A stretch of 64,000 nucleotides of DNA from Streptomyces niveus. Its GTDB lineage: Bacteria > Actinomycetota > Actinomycetes > Streptomycetales > Streptomycetaceae. Shown piece by piece: positions 42,741-51,960 of this stretch. The notes under the pieces were generated by a model. The model made no database searches and was not told the DNA's origin. It was given only the letters and a program-made list of their open reading frames with translations. Made by a program: the position numbers and the translations under genes. Positions within the stretch are counted from its first letter, which is position 1. The number at the start of each line of letters is the position of its first letter. The DNA lies in NCBI RefSeq assembly GCF_002009175.1, contig NZ_CP018047.1, positions 4,960,001 through 5,024,000 on the forward strand, written 5' to 3'.

Positions 42741-44243
42741 TTACTCGCACAGGCCTGCGGCGGCATTTGTGCCCGGGAAAGACGGAGTCGGAGTGGCACT
42801 CGACGGTCCCATGTCGTCCGGCTTTCCGTCCGTCTTCGGACTTTCTTCGTCACGTTGAGTGTCCCCTTGTTCGTTTCCGCTGTTCTGCTCCTGGCCCGCG
42901 GGGACGACCGAGACGGGCTCGTCCTTGCGCAGCTGTGTGAACAGCCGACCCGCGTCGGGCTGTACCAGCTCGTCACGATTCGGGTCATTGGCGTAGGGCT
43001 GTCGCGGTACGGTCAGAAATTGCACTTTTTCTGTCGGTACGTTCCGCAAGCCGCGCGCCAGGTCGTACAGATCCCTGAGCGTGTTCAGTCCGGGATCGGT
43101 CGTCAGCGACTTCGTCGCCGCGTCCAGCACCGGATACAACCGGGTCGGATTGAGCAGAACGCCGTTGCTCTGCACCTTCTTGACCAGCGACCCGAGGAAC
43201 TGCTGCTGGCGCTCCATGCGTTCGGTGTCGCTGCCGTCGCCGATCGTCTTGCGGGCCCGTACGAATCCGAGGGCTTCCTCACCGGTGAGGGTCTGCTTGC
43301 CCGCCGGCAGCTTCAGATGCGCGTCGGTGTCGTCGACGGGCTTCTTGAGGCAGACATCGACGCCGTTGACGGCGTCCACCATGTCCTTGAACCCGCTGAA
43401 GTCGACCACCATGTGATGGTCGACGCGGATACCGCTGAGCTTCTCGACCGTGCGCACCGCGCACGCCGTACCGCCGAACTGGAAAGCCCAGTTGAACTGC
43501 GCGGACTGCTTCCGCGAGCGCTTGCCGTCCGAGGTCTGGCAGCTCGGGATCTCGACCATGAGATCACGCGGGATGGACACGGCGGTCGCGCTCTGCCGGT
43601 CGGCGGCGAGGTGCAGCAGGATCGTGGTGTCGGAGCGCTGTGAACCGCCGTCGTCGCGGCCGTACTTGCCGTTGCCTTCGCCGGAGCGGGTGTCGGAGCC
43701 GATGAGCAGGATGTTCTTCGCGTCGACGGCGATGGGCTTGGGGCGTTCCTTCTCGTACGTCCGCAGTTCGGCCTCGGCGGTGGTGTCGGTGGTGATGTTG
43801 TTGTCGAGCTTCTGGTAGAACCACCAGCCGACTCCGGAGGCGGCGAGGACGACGACGGAGGTGCCGAGGGCGGTCCAGCGGAGCCAGTGGCGTCGGCGCG
43901 GGGCGTCGGCGTCGGGGTTGTCGCCGTCGGCGGCCGGAAGGGCGGCGGGGTCGTCGGGGATCTCGGACGCCTCGGCTTTCGCGTCGGCTTCCGCTTCGGC
44001 CTCGGTCCCGGCCGTCGCTTCGTCCGGTACGGCTGCGGCTTGGGCTTCGGCTTCTGCTTTTGCGGCTTCGTCCGATCCGGCTTCCTGTGCTCCGGCCTTC
44101 TGCGCTCCGGCTTCCGCCGCCTCCGCTCCGTCCGCCGCGGTGTCGTCGCCGTCGGACCCGGGCGACGCGGTCGGCGGCTCGTCGTCGGCCCGGGGGTCCG
44201 GTTCGGGCGGCGTGCCAGCACTGTCGGTCACGGGCGAGTCCAT
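42741..44243 (-). CDS. LCP family ligase 5 with acidic N-terminal tail
   Basis: A 500-aa protein: an extremely acidic Ala/Glu/Asp tail (about 1-115), TM at about 120-143, LCP core (LLIGSDTRSG, SDTTILLHLA, VSIPRDLMVEI, AQFNWAFQFGGTACA, DHHMVVDFSG, LTGEEALGFVRARKTI, DTERMERQQQFL). After the core comes a Ser/Gly/Glu-rich tail instead of a clear LytR_C domain. The acidic cytoplasmic tail contrasts with the basic tails of ligases 2-4 and may bind a different partner. Confidence 0.92.
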   Translation of the reverse strand: MDSPVTDSAGTPPEPDPRADDEPPTASPGSDGDDTAADGAEAAEAGAQKAGAQEAGSDEAAKAEAEAQAAAVPDEATAGTEAEAEADAKAEASEIPDDPAALPAADGDNPDADAPRRRHWLRWTALGTSVVVLAASGVGWWFYQKLDNNITTDTTAEAELRTYEKERPKPIAVDAKNILLIGSDTRSGEGNGKYGRDDGGSQRSDTTILLHLAADRQSATAVSIPRDLMVEIPSCQTSDGKRSRKQSAQFNWAFQFGGTACAVRTVEKLSGIRVDHHMVVDFSGFKDMVDAVNGVDVCLKKPVDDTDAHLKLPAGKQTLTGEEALGFVRARKTIGDGSDTERMERQQQFLGSLVKKVQSNGVLLNPTRLYPVLDAATKSLTTDPGLNTLRDLYDLARGLRNVPTEKVQFLTVPRQPYANDPNRDELVQPDAGRLFTQLRKDEPVSVVPAGQEQNSGNEQGDTQRDEESPKTDGKPDDMGPSSATPTPSFPGTNAAAGLCE

Positions 44244-44382
44244 CCTTCATGGCGTCGGCGGCGCACGGCTCCGCCGGTTTCAGGGGTAGACGGCTGAACC
44301 GCACGCTTGGTTGTGCACTGAACTGGATCTACCGACGATCATCTACCGGAGGCGGCGTTCCACGCCGGAACCCGTCGGGCCA

Positions 44383-45159
44383 TCAGCTCACCGTGTCGCC
44401 GCCCGCAGTGCCGGTGACGCGCTCGCTCTCGATCCGCTTGACCAGCCCCTCCGCCGACAACTGGTCCATGTTGCGGCACAGGACCACCGACGAGCCCGCG
44501 GCGAGCGGCGCGTACAGCCCGGCCGAGAGCCCGTCCCAGGAGTCGTACGCCCTGTCGGACAGCAGCCGTGCGCCGGGCGCCTTCAGACCGAGGGCCGTCG
44601 CGTCCTCGCGGGCCCGCCCGACGATCTGGGCCGCCGTCAGCTCCGTACCCGCGACGACGAGCGCGGGCGCGTCGGGGTCCACCGGAGCGAACGGGGCGAA
44701 GCGGTCGCCCTGGCCGGGCACCTCGACCGCGTAGTCGGCGAATCCGTCGGGCGCCTGCGGGAAGCGGCCCCCGAGCGGACGTAGCGCGAGCGCCAGCCGC
44801 TCGCCCCGGCAGGCGCGGGCGGCGGCGAGGTCGTCCGGGGCCGGACCGCTGACGACGACGTCCGCGTCGGCCGGGTCGCCGCCGATCTCGACGCACACCC
44901 CCACCGAGGAACAGGCGAGCAGCCAGACGGCCGTCTGCCAGTGCGCGGGCAGCAGCAGCGCGAGCCGGTCGCCGGGCGCGGCGGCGAGGTCGCCCTGGAG
45001 GAGATTGGCGGTCTTGGACACCCAATTGGCGAAGGTGGCCACGGACAATTCCACGCGTTCACCGGTGGCATCGTCGTAGAAGGTGACCAAGGGGCGGGCC
45101 GGATCCGTGGCGAGAGCGGATCGCAGCAGGTCGGCGGGGGTGCGGTCGCTGGCGTTCAC
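44383..45159 (-). CDS. TIGR03089 family protein (AMP-binding-like)
   Basis: A 258-aa protein resembling the N-terminal portion of AMP-forming acyl-CoA synthetases: VTFYDDATGERVELSVATFANWVSKTANLL, then GDRLALLLPAHWQTAVWLLACSSVGV. It lacks the P-loop and C-terminal adenylation motifs, so it is much shorter than true ligases (about 500 aa) and probably not one. It is a conserved actinobacterial protein of unknown role. Confidence 0.85.
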   Translation of the reverse strand: MNASDRTPADLLRSALATDPARPLVTFYDDATGERVELSVATFANWVSKTANLLQGDLAAAPGDRLALLLPAHWQTAVWLLACSSVGVCVEIGGDPADADVVVSGPAPDDLAAARACRGERLALALRPLGGRFPQAPDGFADYAVEVPGQGDRFAPFAPVDPDAPALVVAGTELTAAQIVGRAREDATALGLKAPGARLLSDRAYDSWDGLSAGLYAPLAAGSSVVLCRNMDQLSAEGLVKRIESERVTGTAGGDTVS

Positions 45160-45296
45160 GCGGGCAAGGGTACGCCGGGGCGCCGGGCGCGCACCGCCGT
45201 ACCGGTGACGCCGTCCACCGGTTGGTCCGATGCCCCGTCAGTTTCCCCGGGTGCTCCCGGAAGGCGGCCACGGCCGGCCGGCCGCACGATCGGGAC

Positions 45297-46661
45297 ATGC
45301 GTGCATTCCTGTCAACCTCGATCGGCGTCGCGTGTGCCGCGGCTCTCGTACTCCCGCTCTCTCTGCCCTCCGGGGCTGTGGCGGCTCCCCAGGACGCCCG
45401 TGCGGGTACATCCGTTCCGGGCTCCACCGAGTCGCTGCCACTCGTCCCGTTCGGGTCGGAACGCTCCTCCGGTGTCGCCACCGAGCAGGGGCTGGCCCAG
45501 CGGGACGTCCAACCCTTCTCGCTCGTCGGTGTCGTCTGGGACGACGCCGACGCCGAACTCCACGGCTCGGTCCAGGTCAGAAGCCGGTCCGCCGAGACGG
45601 GCGCCTGGTCCGGCTGGCAGGACCTGGAGACGCACAACGCCGAGCACGGCGCGGATCTTGGCACGTCGGAACGCGACTCCGGGACCGTACGCGGCTCGAC
45701 GGCCCCCCTGTGGGTCGGGGCGTCGGACGGTGTCCAGGCGCGGGTCCGGGCGGACGAGGACCCGGCCGGCGGCCCGGCCCGGGCGTCGCTGCCCCGCGGG
45801 CTGAGCCTGGAACTCGTCGACCCGGGGGAGGCGCCGGAACAACTGCCGGTGACGGAGACCGACGCCCCGCGCGGCCAGTCGGTCGCGAGCGACCCGGACC
45901 CCACGGACACCGACGACGACACCGTGACGGACGACGGCATCGCCATGGACCCGGACGACATCGCCACGGACACGGACACGGACACGGACACGGACACGGA
46001 CACGGACACGGACGACGGCACCGTCACGGACACCGGCATCGCCGCCAGGCCCTACAGCGCCCCGCGCCCGAAGATCATCTCCCGCAAGGGCTGGGGCGCC
46101 AACGAGAAGCTGCGCGAGAAGCAGTTCGGCTACACGAAGACGGTGAAGGCCGCCTTCGTCCACCACAGCGCGACCGGTAACAACTACACCTGCAAGCAGG
46201 CGCCCTCCGTCATTCGCGGTATCTACCGCTACCACGTCACGAGCAGCGGCTGGCGGGACATCGGCTACAACTTCGCCATCGACAAGTGCGGAAACATCTA
46301 CGAGGGGCGCGCGGGAGGCGTGACGAAGCCGGTCATGGGCGCTCACACCCTGGGTTTCAACACGAACACCACGGGCATCGCCGTTCTCGGCTCGTACTCG
46401 AGCGTCAACCCGCCCGCGGCCGTCACGACCGCGGTCGCCAAGCTCAGCGCCTGGAAGCTCGGCCTGCACGGGATCAACCCGCGGGGCAAGGTGACGCTGA
46501 CGTCGGGCGGCAGCAACAAGTACAAGAAGGGCCGGAAGGTCGCCATGAACGCGGTGTCCGGTCATCGGGACGGGTTCGTGACCGACTGTCCGGGCAACAA
46601 GCTCTACAGCAGACTCGGCTCGGTCCGTGTGTCCGCCGCGAAGTACCAGGGACGCTCCTAG
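45297..46661 (+). CDS. secreted N-acetylmuramoyl-L-alanine amidase (PGRP/amidase_2 type)
   Basis: A 454-aa exported enzyme cleaving the amide between MurNAc and the peptide stem. A Sec signal peptide covers about 1-30 (ending AVAAP). Residues about 40-190 form a Streptomyces-specific beta-rich region, followed by an acidic linker with eight Thr-Asp repeats, then the amidase domain (about 255-445): KIISRKGWGAN, VHHSATGN (zinc His), GYNFAIDKCGNIYEGRAGG, and GHRDGFVTDCPG (zinc His and Cys). ATG 45297 starts the signal peptide. Confidence 0.93.
   Translation: MRAFLSTSIGVACAAALVLPLSLPSGAVAAPQDARAGTSVPGSTESLPLVPFGSERSSGVATEQGLAQRDVQPFSLVGVVWDDADAELHGSVQVRSRSAETGAWSGWQDLETHNAEHGADLGTSERDSGTVRGSTAPLWVGASDGVQARVRADEDPAGGPARASLPRGLSLELVDPGEAPEQLPVTETDAPRGQSVASDPDPTDTDDDTVTDDGIAMDPDDIATDTDTDTDTDTDTDTDDGTVTDTGIAARPYSAPRPKIISRKGWGANEKLREKQFGYTKTVKAAFVHHSATGNNYTCKQAPSVIRGIYRYHVTSSGWRDIGYNFAIDKCGNIYEGRAGGVTKPVMGAHTLGFNTNTTGIAVLGSYSSVNPPAAVTTAVAKLSAWKLGLHGINPRGKVTLTSGGSNKYKKGRKVAMNAVSGHRDGFVTDCPGNKLYSRLGSVRVSAAKYQGRS
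45965..46012 (+). repeat. hexamer microsatellite CACGGA x8 encoding (Thr-Asp)8
   Basis: Eight perfect copies of CACGGA lie within the amidase coding region. Six-base units keep the frame, so slippage would change linker length by two residues per unit without inactivating the gene. Confidence 0.95.
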
Positions 46662-46668
46662 ACTGGCC

Positions 46669-46692
46669 GGTCACCCCCCGGACGGGGGGACC
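46669..46692 (+). terminator. hairpin after the amidase gene
   Basis: CCCCCC and GGGGGG, flanked by GGT and ACC, fold around GGAC directly after the amidase stop and before the NDP-sugar pyrophosphorylase gene. Confidence 0.45.
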
Positions 46693-46724
46693 GCCGGCCC
46701 CAGCAGGAAGCAGAGACGAACAAG

Positions 46725-47807
46725 GTGACTGAAGCGATCCTCCTGGTCGGCGGCAAAGGCACCCGGCTCCGGCCGCTCACGGTGCACACGCCCAAGCCGA
46801 TGGTCCCGGCGGCCGGTGTCCCGTTCCTCGCACACCAGTTGGGACGGGCGCGGGCCGCGGGTGTCGAGCACATCGTCCTGGCGACGTCCTATCTGGCCGA
46901 GGTCTTCGATCCCTACTTCGGTGACGGCTCGTCGCTCGGCCTGCGGCTGGAGTACGTCACCGAACACGAGCCGCTCGGCACCGGCGGCGCGATCCGCAAC
47001 GTCGCCTCCCGGCTGGACTCCGGGCCCGACGATCCGGTCCTCATCTTCAACGGCGACATCCTGACGGGCCTGGACATCGGGGCGCTGGTCGACACCCACG
47101 CGTCGGCCGGGGCGGACGTCTCACTGCATCTGACACGGGTCGACGACCCGAGGGCGTTCGGGCTGGTGCCGACGGACGACAGCGGCCGGGTCACGGCGTT
47201 CCTGGAGAAGCCGCAGACCCCGGAGGAGATCGTCACCGACCAGATCAACGCGGGGGCGTACGTCTTCCGCCGCTCGGTGATCGACTCCATCCCGGCGGGG
47301 CGCCCGGTGTCGGTCGAACGCGAGACGTTCCCGGGCCTGTTGGAGTCGGGCGCGCATCTGCACGGCATGGTCGACTCCACGTACTGGCTGGACCTGGGCA
47401 CGCCCCAGGCGTTCATCCGCGGCTCTGCGGACCTGGTCCTGGGCGTGGCCCCGTCCCCGGCGGTCCCAGGCCGCTGCGGCGACCGCCTCGTCCTCCCGTC
47501 GGCCACGGTCGCCCCGGACGCGAAGCTCACGGCGGGCACGGTGATCGGCGCGGGCGCGGTGATCGCGGCGGGCGCCCGCATCTCGGGCAGCGCGATCCTG
47601 GACAACGCGGTGATCGGCGCCGGGGCGGTCATCACGGACTCCCTGGTGGGCGCGGGGGCGCGGGTGGGCGCGCGTACGTCCCTGTCGGGCACGGTGATCG
47701 GCGACGGCGCGACGGTGGGCCCGGACAACGAACTCCGGGAGGGAGCCCGCGTCTGGTGCGACACGACGCTCCCGCCCGGCTCGATCCGCTTCTCGTCGGA
47801 CGAGTAA
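46725..47807 (+). CDS. NDP-sugar pyrophosphorylase, ManC-like (mannose-1-phosphate guanylyltransferase type)
   Basis: A 360-aa nucleotidyltransferase: LLVGGKGTRLRPLTVHTPKPMVP is the nucleotide-binding signature, LIFNGDILTGLD has the metal Asp, and FLEKPQTPEE and YWLDLGTPQAF follow. Residues about 250-350 are a left-handed beta helix of hexapeptide repeats. It makes an activated sugar, most likely GDP-mannose given manB in the same region; a glucose-1-phosphate uridylyl/thymidylyl role cannot be excluded. GTG start. Confidence 0.9.
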   Translation: MTEAILLVGGKGTRLRPLTVHTPKPMVPAAGVPFLAHQLGRARAAGVEHIVLATSYLAEVFDPYFGDGSSLGLRLEYVTEHEPLGTGGAIRNVASRLDSGPDDPVLIFNGDILTGLDIGALVDTHASAGADVSLHLTRVDDPRAFGLVPTDDSGRVTAFLEKPQTPEEIVTDQINAGAYVFRRSVIDSIPAGRPVSVERETFPGLLESGAHLHGMVDSTYWLDLGTPQAFIRGSADLVLGVAPSPAVPGRCGDRLVLPSATVAPDAKLTAGTVIGAGAVIAAGARISGSAILDNAVIGAGAVITDSLVGAGARVGARTSLSGTVIGDGATVGPDNELREGARVWCDTTLPPGSIRFSSDE

Positions 47808-47828
47808 ACCGGCCCGGCCTCGACGTTT

Positions 47829-47900
47829 GTCCTCAATCGCCGGACGGGCTTTTTCAGCCCGTCCGGCGGGGCATTTCAAGCCCGTCCGGCGATTGAGGAC
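47829..47900. repeat. interspersed palindrome copy 3, with a duplicated right arm
   Basis: A perfect left arm (47829-47850) is followed by a truncated right arm (47856-47868) and a complete one (47879-47900). The left arm can pair with either, so two alternative hairpins exist. It lies after the pyrophosphorylase gene and belongs to the same family as the elements at 5.1 and 35.8 kb. Confidence 0.85.
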
Positions 47901-48063
47901 AGAGCCCGGCCCGCCGGGCCCGCCGCCCACCAGGGGCCCGCCCGGCCCGGAGGCACGGGGCCCGGGGGCCGCCCCCGGTTTCGGGAAGGGGCGGGGCAGG
48001 GGAGAGGCTCCGCCCGGCGACCGCCTACCCTCGTCACAGACCCCGACCCCAAGGACCATCCCC

Positions 48064-49086
48064 GTGGCAGGCCGCTTCGCCCCCCGCACCCCCGCCCTCC
48101 CCACCCCCCGAACAAGCACCGGCGGCGGCACCGGGACCGGCACCTCGCGCGCGAAGACCCGTACCTGGACCCCGCCGGGCGACGCGTTCGAGCTGGGCCT
48201 CGTCCTCGGCCCCCTGCGCCGCGGCCCCGCCGACCCCACGTTCCGTACCGCGCCCGACGGCTCCGCCGTCCGCGCCACCCGGACGCCCGCCGGGCCCGGC
48301 ACCCTGCGGGTCGGGCCGGCCGGCGACGGCACCGTGCACGCCGAGGCATGGGGCCCCGGCGCGGACTGGCTGCTGGAGCGGCTGCCCGAGATGCTCGGCG
48401 CCTCGGACGACCCCGCCGCCTTCGTCCCGCGCCACAGACTCCTCGCGGCTTCCCAGCGCCGCCGCCCCGGCCTGCGCCTGTGCCGTACGGGTCTCGTCCT
48501 GGAGTCGCTGATCCCGTCGATCCTGGAGCAGAAGGTCACGACGATCGAGGCGAACCGCGCCTGGCGCCATCTCGTGAGCAAGTACGGCGAGCCCGCCCCC
48601 GGCCCGTACGGCGAATCGCCCGACGGCCGTCGCGACAGCCGGATGTACGTCATGCCCGACGCCCGCGCATGGGCCATGATCCCGTCCTGGGAGTGGCACA
48701 AGGCCAATGTCGACGCCAAACGCTCCGACACCGTCGTACGCGCGGCCCGCGTCGCCCGCCGCCTGGAGGAGGCCGCCGGCATGGAGCCCGAACCCGCCGC
48801 CGCCCGGCTCCAGTTGGTCCCGGGCATCGGGCCGTGGACCGCCGCCGAGGTGCTTCAGCGGTCGAACGGCGCCCCGGACGCCGTCACCGTCGGCGACCTC
48901 CATCTGCCGGGCATCGTCGGCTACGCGCTCGCCGGCCGCCCCGACACCGACGACGCCGGGATGCTCGAACTGCTGGAGCCGTACGCCGGGCAGCGCCACC
49001 GCGCCGTACGCCTCATCCTCCTCAGCGGCCGCACACCACCACGCCGCGCCCCACGCATGTCCGTCGGCAGAATCGCCCACCTCTAG
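48064..49086 (+). CDS. DNA-3-methyladenine glycosylase 2 family protein (HhH-GPD)
   Basis: A 340-aa base-excision repair glycosylase. The HhH-GPD core covers about residues 155-320: SLIPSILEQKVTTIEANRAW, the hairpin LVPGIGPWTAAEVL, and VTVGDLHLPG with the catalytic Asp. The N-terminal half is a TBP-like or linker domain. GTG 48064 is chosen at the conserved MAGRFAPRTP start; a frame back to 47827 crosses the palindromic repeat. Probable AlkA-like removal of alkylated purines. Confidence 0.88.
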   Translation: MAGRFAPRTPALPTPRTSTGGGTGTGTSRAKTRTWTPPGDAFELGLVLGPLRRGPADPTFRTAPDGSAVRATRTPAGPGTLRVGPAGDGTVHAEAWGPGADWLLERLPEMLGASDDPAAFVPRHRLLAASQRRRPGLRLCRTGLVLESLIPSILEQKVTTIEANRAWRHLVSKYGEPAPGPYGESPDGRRDSRMYVMPDARAWAMIPSWEWHKANVDAKRSDTVVRAARVARRLEEAAGMEPEPAAARLQLVPGIGPWTAAEVLQRSNGAPDAVTVGDLHLPGIVGYALAGRPDTDDAGMLELLEPYAGQRHRAVRLILLSGRTPPRRAPRMSVGRIAHL

Positions 49087-49110
49087 GCGCTGCCGACGGA
49101 CCTCGCACGC

Positions 49111-50481
49111 TCACCGCACCTCGATGAAGTCCTCCGGCGCCCGCCCCGGCCTGCTCTTCGGCGGCGCCGCCGCGTGACCGACCGCCACCGCGCCCATCGG
49201 GTCCCAGTTCGCGGGCAGTTCGAGCACGTCCCGTACGACGTCGCGGCAGAACATCGTGGACGACACCCACGCGGAGCCGAGCCGCTCTCCGGCCAGCGCC
49301 ACCAGGAAGTTCTGCACACCGGCGCCCGTCGCGACCACGAACATCTCGCGCTCCGCCATGTCGCGCCTCGCGTCCCCGTACGTGTGCGCGCCGTCCGCCA
49401 CCAGGCACGGCACCACCAGATACGGCGCGTCGCGCAGCACGTTCCCGCGCCGCACCCGCTTGGCCACCGACTCCTCCGACTTGCCGTCGCGGCGCAGGTC
49501 CGCGATCCACGCGTCCCGCATCGCGTCGACGAGCCGCAGACGCGACTCGGGCGACTCCAGCAGAACGAACCGCCACGGTGTCGTGTGATGCGGCGCCGGA
49601 GCCGTCACGGCCGCGGCGACCGCGCGGCGGACCGCGCCCGCGTCGACCGCCTCGTCGGTGAACTCCCGGACCGTACGGCGCTGGGTGACCGCTTCCCGTA
49701 CCGCCTCGGACGTCCCGAGCCGGAACATGTCGTCGGCCGCGGTCCGCACCATCGCCCGTGCGCCGTCCGCCGGTTCGCCGTCCGCCGGTTCACCCACCAG
49801 GCGCCCGAGGCCGGTCACGACCGCCACCGGCAGCCCGGCGGCCTTGCCCTTCACCAGGTCGCCCGCGGCGGCCAGTTCGTCGGCGAGAGCGACGACCGTC
49901 GCGCCCAGGGGATTGCCGTGCGCGTCCGTACCGCCGCGCAGATCGTCCAGGACCCGCACGCCCGCCGCGCCGATCGCGACATCCGTCAGCCCGTTGCGCC
50001 AGGGCCGCCCGAACGTGTCCGTCACGATCACGCCGACGTCCACGCCCAGCGCGTCCCGCAGCCCGTCCCGGATCGCACGGGCCGAGGCGTCGGAGTCCTC
50101 CGGCAGCAACAGCACCGTCCCCGAAGGGGTGTTGGACGCATCGACACCGGCCGCCGCCATCACCAGACCCTGCCGGTTCTCCACGATCCGCAGCGGTCCG
50201 CGCCGCGCCACGACGCGGACGGTCTCGGCGTCTATCGCCGCCTCACGGTCCCGCGCCTCGACGATCCTGCCCTCGGCCTTGGACACGATCTTCGAGGTGA
50301 CGAGGAGGATGTCCCCGTCGGCCAGACCGGGCCCCGCCGCGACGATCAGCTTCGCGAGGTCGTCGCCCGCGCGGACCTCGGGCAGCCCGTCGAGCGCCCG
50401 CACGCTGTACGACAGGCCGCCCGCGTCAACTCCTCCCCCCTCGCGCGCTTCTTCGTTTCCGCTTCCGTAGGACGTCGTCAC
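49111..50481 (-). CDS. fbiB: coenzyme F420 gamma-glutamyl ligase, two-domain FbiB
   Basis: A 456-aa fusion. The N-terminal domain (about 20-255) is a CofE-type GTP-dependent ligase adding glutamates to F420-0 ([32 protein letters not shown]). The C-terminal domain (about 265-450) is a nitroreductase-fold FMN protein ([21 protein letters not shown]), which in mycobacteria reduces dehydro-F420-0. GTG 50481 overlaps the cofD stop, so the two are co-translated. Confidence 0.95.
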   Translation of the reverse strand: MTTSYGSGNEEAREGGGVDAGGLSYSVRALDGLPEVRAGDDLAKLIVAAGPGLADGDILLVTSKIVSKAEGRIVEARDREAAIDAETVRVVARRGPLRIVENRQGLVMAAAGVDASNTPSGTVLLLPEDSDASARAIRDGLRDALGVDVGVIVTDTFGRPWRNGLTDVAIGAAGVRVLDDLRGGTDAHGNPLGATVVALADELAAAGDLVKGKAAGLPVAVVTGLGRLVGEPADGEPADGARAMVRTAADDMFRLGTSEAVREAVTQRRTVREFTDEAVDAGAVRRAVAAAVTAPAPHHTTPWRFVLLESPESRLRLVDAMRDAWIADLRRDGKSEESVAKRVRRGNVLRDAPYLVVPCLVADGAHTYGDARRDMAEREMFVVATGAGVQNFLVALAGERLGSAWVSSTMFCRDVVRDVLELPANWDPMGAVAVGHAAAPPKSRPGRAPEDFIEVR

Positions 50482-51446
50482 GCCCGCACCTCCTCGGCCA
50501 GCGCCAGCGCCTCACGCGCCATCGCTGCCGTCGCGTCCAGATCGGTCATCATCAGTGGTACGGCCCGGCTGCGGATTCCCGCGCCCTCGATCCCGGCGAC
50601 GGCCGCCGCGTCCACGGTGTCGACCAGCCAGCCGTCCAGCAGCCCCGAGCCGTAGTGCTGCGCCACGGCGGTGGCCGTCGACTCGACGCCGATCGCCGCG
50701 AGGACCTTGTCGGCCATCCCGCGCACCGGCGCGTCCCCGACGATGGGCGAGAGCCCGACGACCGGCACCCCGGCGTCGGCGATCGCCTCACGGATCCCCG
50801 GCACGGCAAGGATCGTGCCGATGCTGACGACGGGGTTGGACGGCGGGAAGAGGATCACGTCGGCCTGGGCGACGGCCTCCAGCACACCGGGCGCCGGCTT
50901 CGCCTGGTCGGCGCCGACGGGCACGACCGCGTGCGCCTCCACAGAGGCCCGCATCTTCACCCAGTACTCCTGGAAGTGCACGGCCTTGCGCTCGCCCGTG
51001 GGGCTGTCCGGCACATCGACGGCGACATGCGTCTCGACGCGGTCGTCGGACATCGGCAGCAGCCGGACTCCCGGCTTCCAGCGCGCGCAGAGCGCCTCGG
51101 TCACCGCGCTCAGGGGATAACCGGCGCCGAGCATCTGCGTGCGGACGATATGGGTGGCGAAGTCGCGGTCGCCGAGGCCGAACCACTCGGGCCCCACGCC
51201 GTACGCCGCCAGCTCCGCCTTGACCTGGAACGTCTCGTCCTCACGTCCCCAGCCCTGCTCCTCATCGATGCCACCCCCGAGGGTGTACATCACCGTGTCG
51301 AGGTCCGGACAGACCTTCAGCCCGAACAGATGGATGTCGTCACCCGTGTTGCCGATCACCGTGATGTCCGCGTCCGGCGCGGCCTGCTTGAGGCCTCGCA
51401 GGAAACGGGCACCGCCGATACCGCCGGCCAGAACCACAATGCGCAT
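50478..51446 (-). CDS. cofD: 2-phospho-L-lactate transferase CofD/FbiA
   Basis: A 322-aa enzyme that joins the phospholactyl or phosphoenolpyruvyl group to Fo to form the F420 side chain. The N-terminus [17 protein letters not shown] binds the nucleotide donor; [26 protein letters not shown] is the Fo-site signature. I chose ATG 51446 because the conserved domain starts there; ATG 51476 adds ten residues and overlaps the next gene. Neither has a strong ribosome site. Forms an operon with fbiB. Confidence 0.95.
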   Translation of the reverse strand: MRIVVLAGGIGGARFLRGLKQAAPDADITVIGNTGDDIHLFGLKVCPDLDTVMYTLGGGIDEEQGWGREDETFQVKAELAAYGVGPEWFGLGDRDFATHIVRTQMLGAGYPLSAVTEALCARWKPGVRLLPMSDDRVETHVAVDVPDSPTGERKAVHFQEYWVKMRASVEAHAVVPVGADQAKPAPGVLEAVAQADVILFPPSNPVVSIGTILAVPGIREAIADAGVPVVGLSPIVGDAPVRGMADKVLAAIGVESTATAVAQHYGSGLLDGWLVDTVDAAAVAGIEGAGIRSRAVPLMMTDLDATAAMAREALALAEEVRA

Positions 51447-51459
51447 GCTGTGCAGTTTG

Positions 51460-51960
51460 TCAGGCGGGTACGACATCCTGGGCCGCCGGGGCGCACCGGG
51501 CGGAGTGCATCGGCATCTCGGTCAGACCCGGGTAGTAGATGTGCAGACTCACGGCCGGTTCGAGCGAATCGTTGACCACTTCGTGGACGTATCCGGGGGC
51601 GAAGACCCGCTGCGCGCCGCCGGGAAGCGTGCGGCTCGCCCTCCGCGTACGCTCCGTCAGTTCGCCGTCGAGGACGGTCAGTACGCCGGACGAGCGGCCG
51701 TGGTCGTGCAGTCCGCTGCGCTGGCCGGGCACCCAGGAGAGCAGCCACACCTCGTAGCCGGGACCGGTGCTCAGGCGGTGGTACCAGCGGCTGGCGGCGT
51801 CGTACTCGACGAGTGCGGCCCACCGCGCGCGGTCGGCGGCGATGGCACGGGCCAGACCGGCGAATTCGGCCACGGTGGCGGGGTGCTCACGGGCGGGCTG
51901 GAGGAGGTGCGGCACCTCAAGGAGATCGCCCGCGATTTGAAGGTCGCTGTCGCTGTTCAT
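51460..51960 (-). CDS. cysteine dioxygenase-type cupin protein
   Basis: A 166-aa cupin. Iron ligands are visible: HDH in SGLHDHGRSSGVL and His in APGYVHEVVND; RWYHRLSTGPGYEVWLLSW precedes them. It would oxidise cysteine to cysteinesulfinate or act on a related thiol. ATG 51960 is chosen; the longer frame to 52008 lacks coding bias. The gene is upstream of cofD on the same strand with a 13-base gap. Confidence 0.85.
   Translation of the reverse strand: MNSDSDLQIAGDLLEVPHLLQPAREHPATVAEFAGLARAIAADRARWAALVEYDAASRWYHRLSTGPGYEVWLLSWVPGQRSGLHDHGRSSGVLTVLDGELTERTRRASRTLPGGAQRVFAPGYVHEVVNDSLEPAVSLHIYYPGLTEMPMHSARCAPAAQDVVPA

Noticed and set aside
45965..46012. CRISPR-like array
   Set aside because: The unit is 6 bases with no spacers and lies inside a coding frame, so it is a microsatellite.
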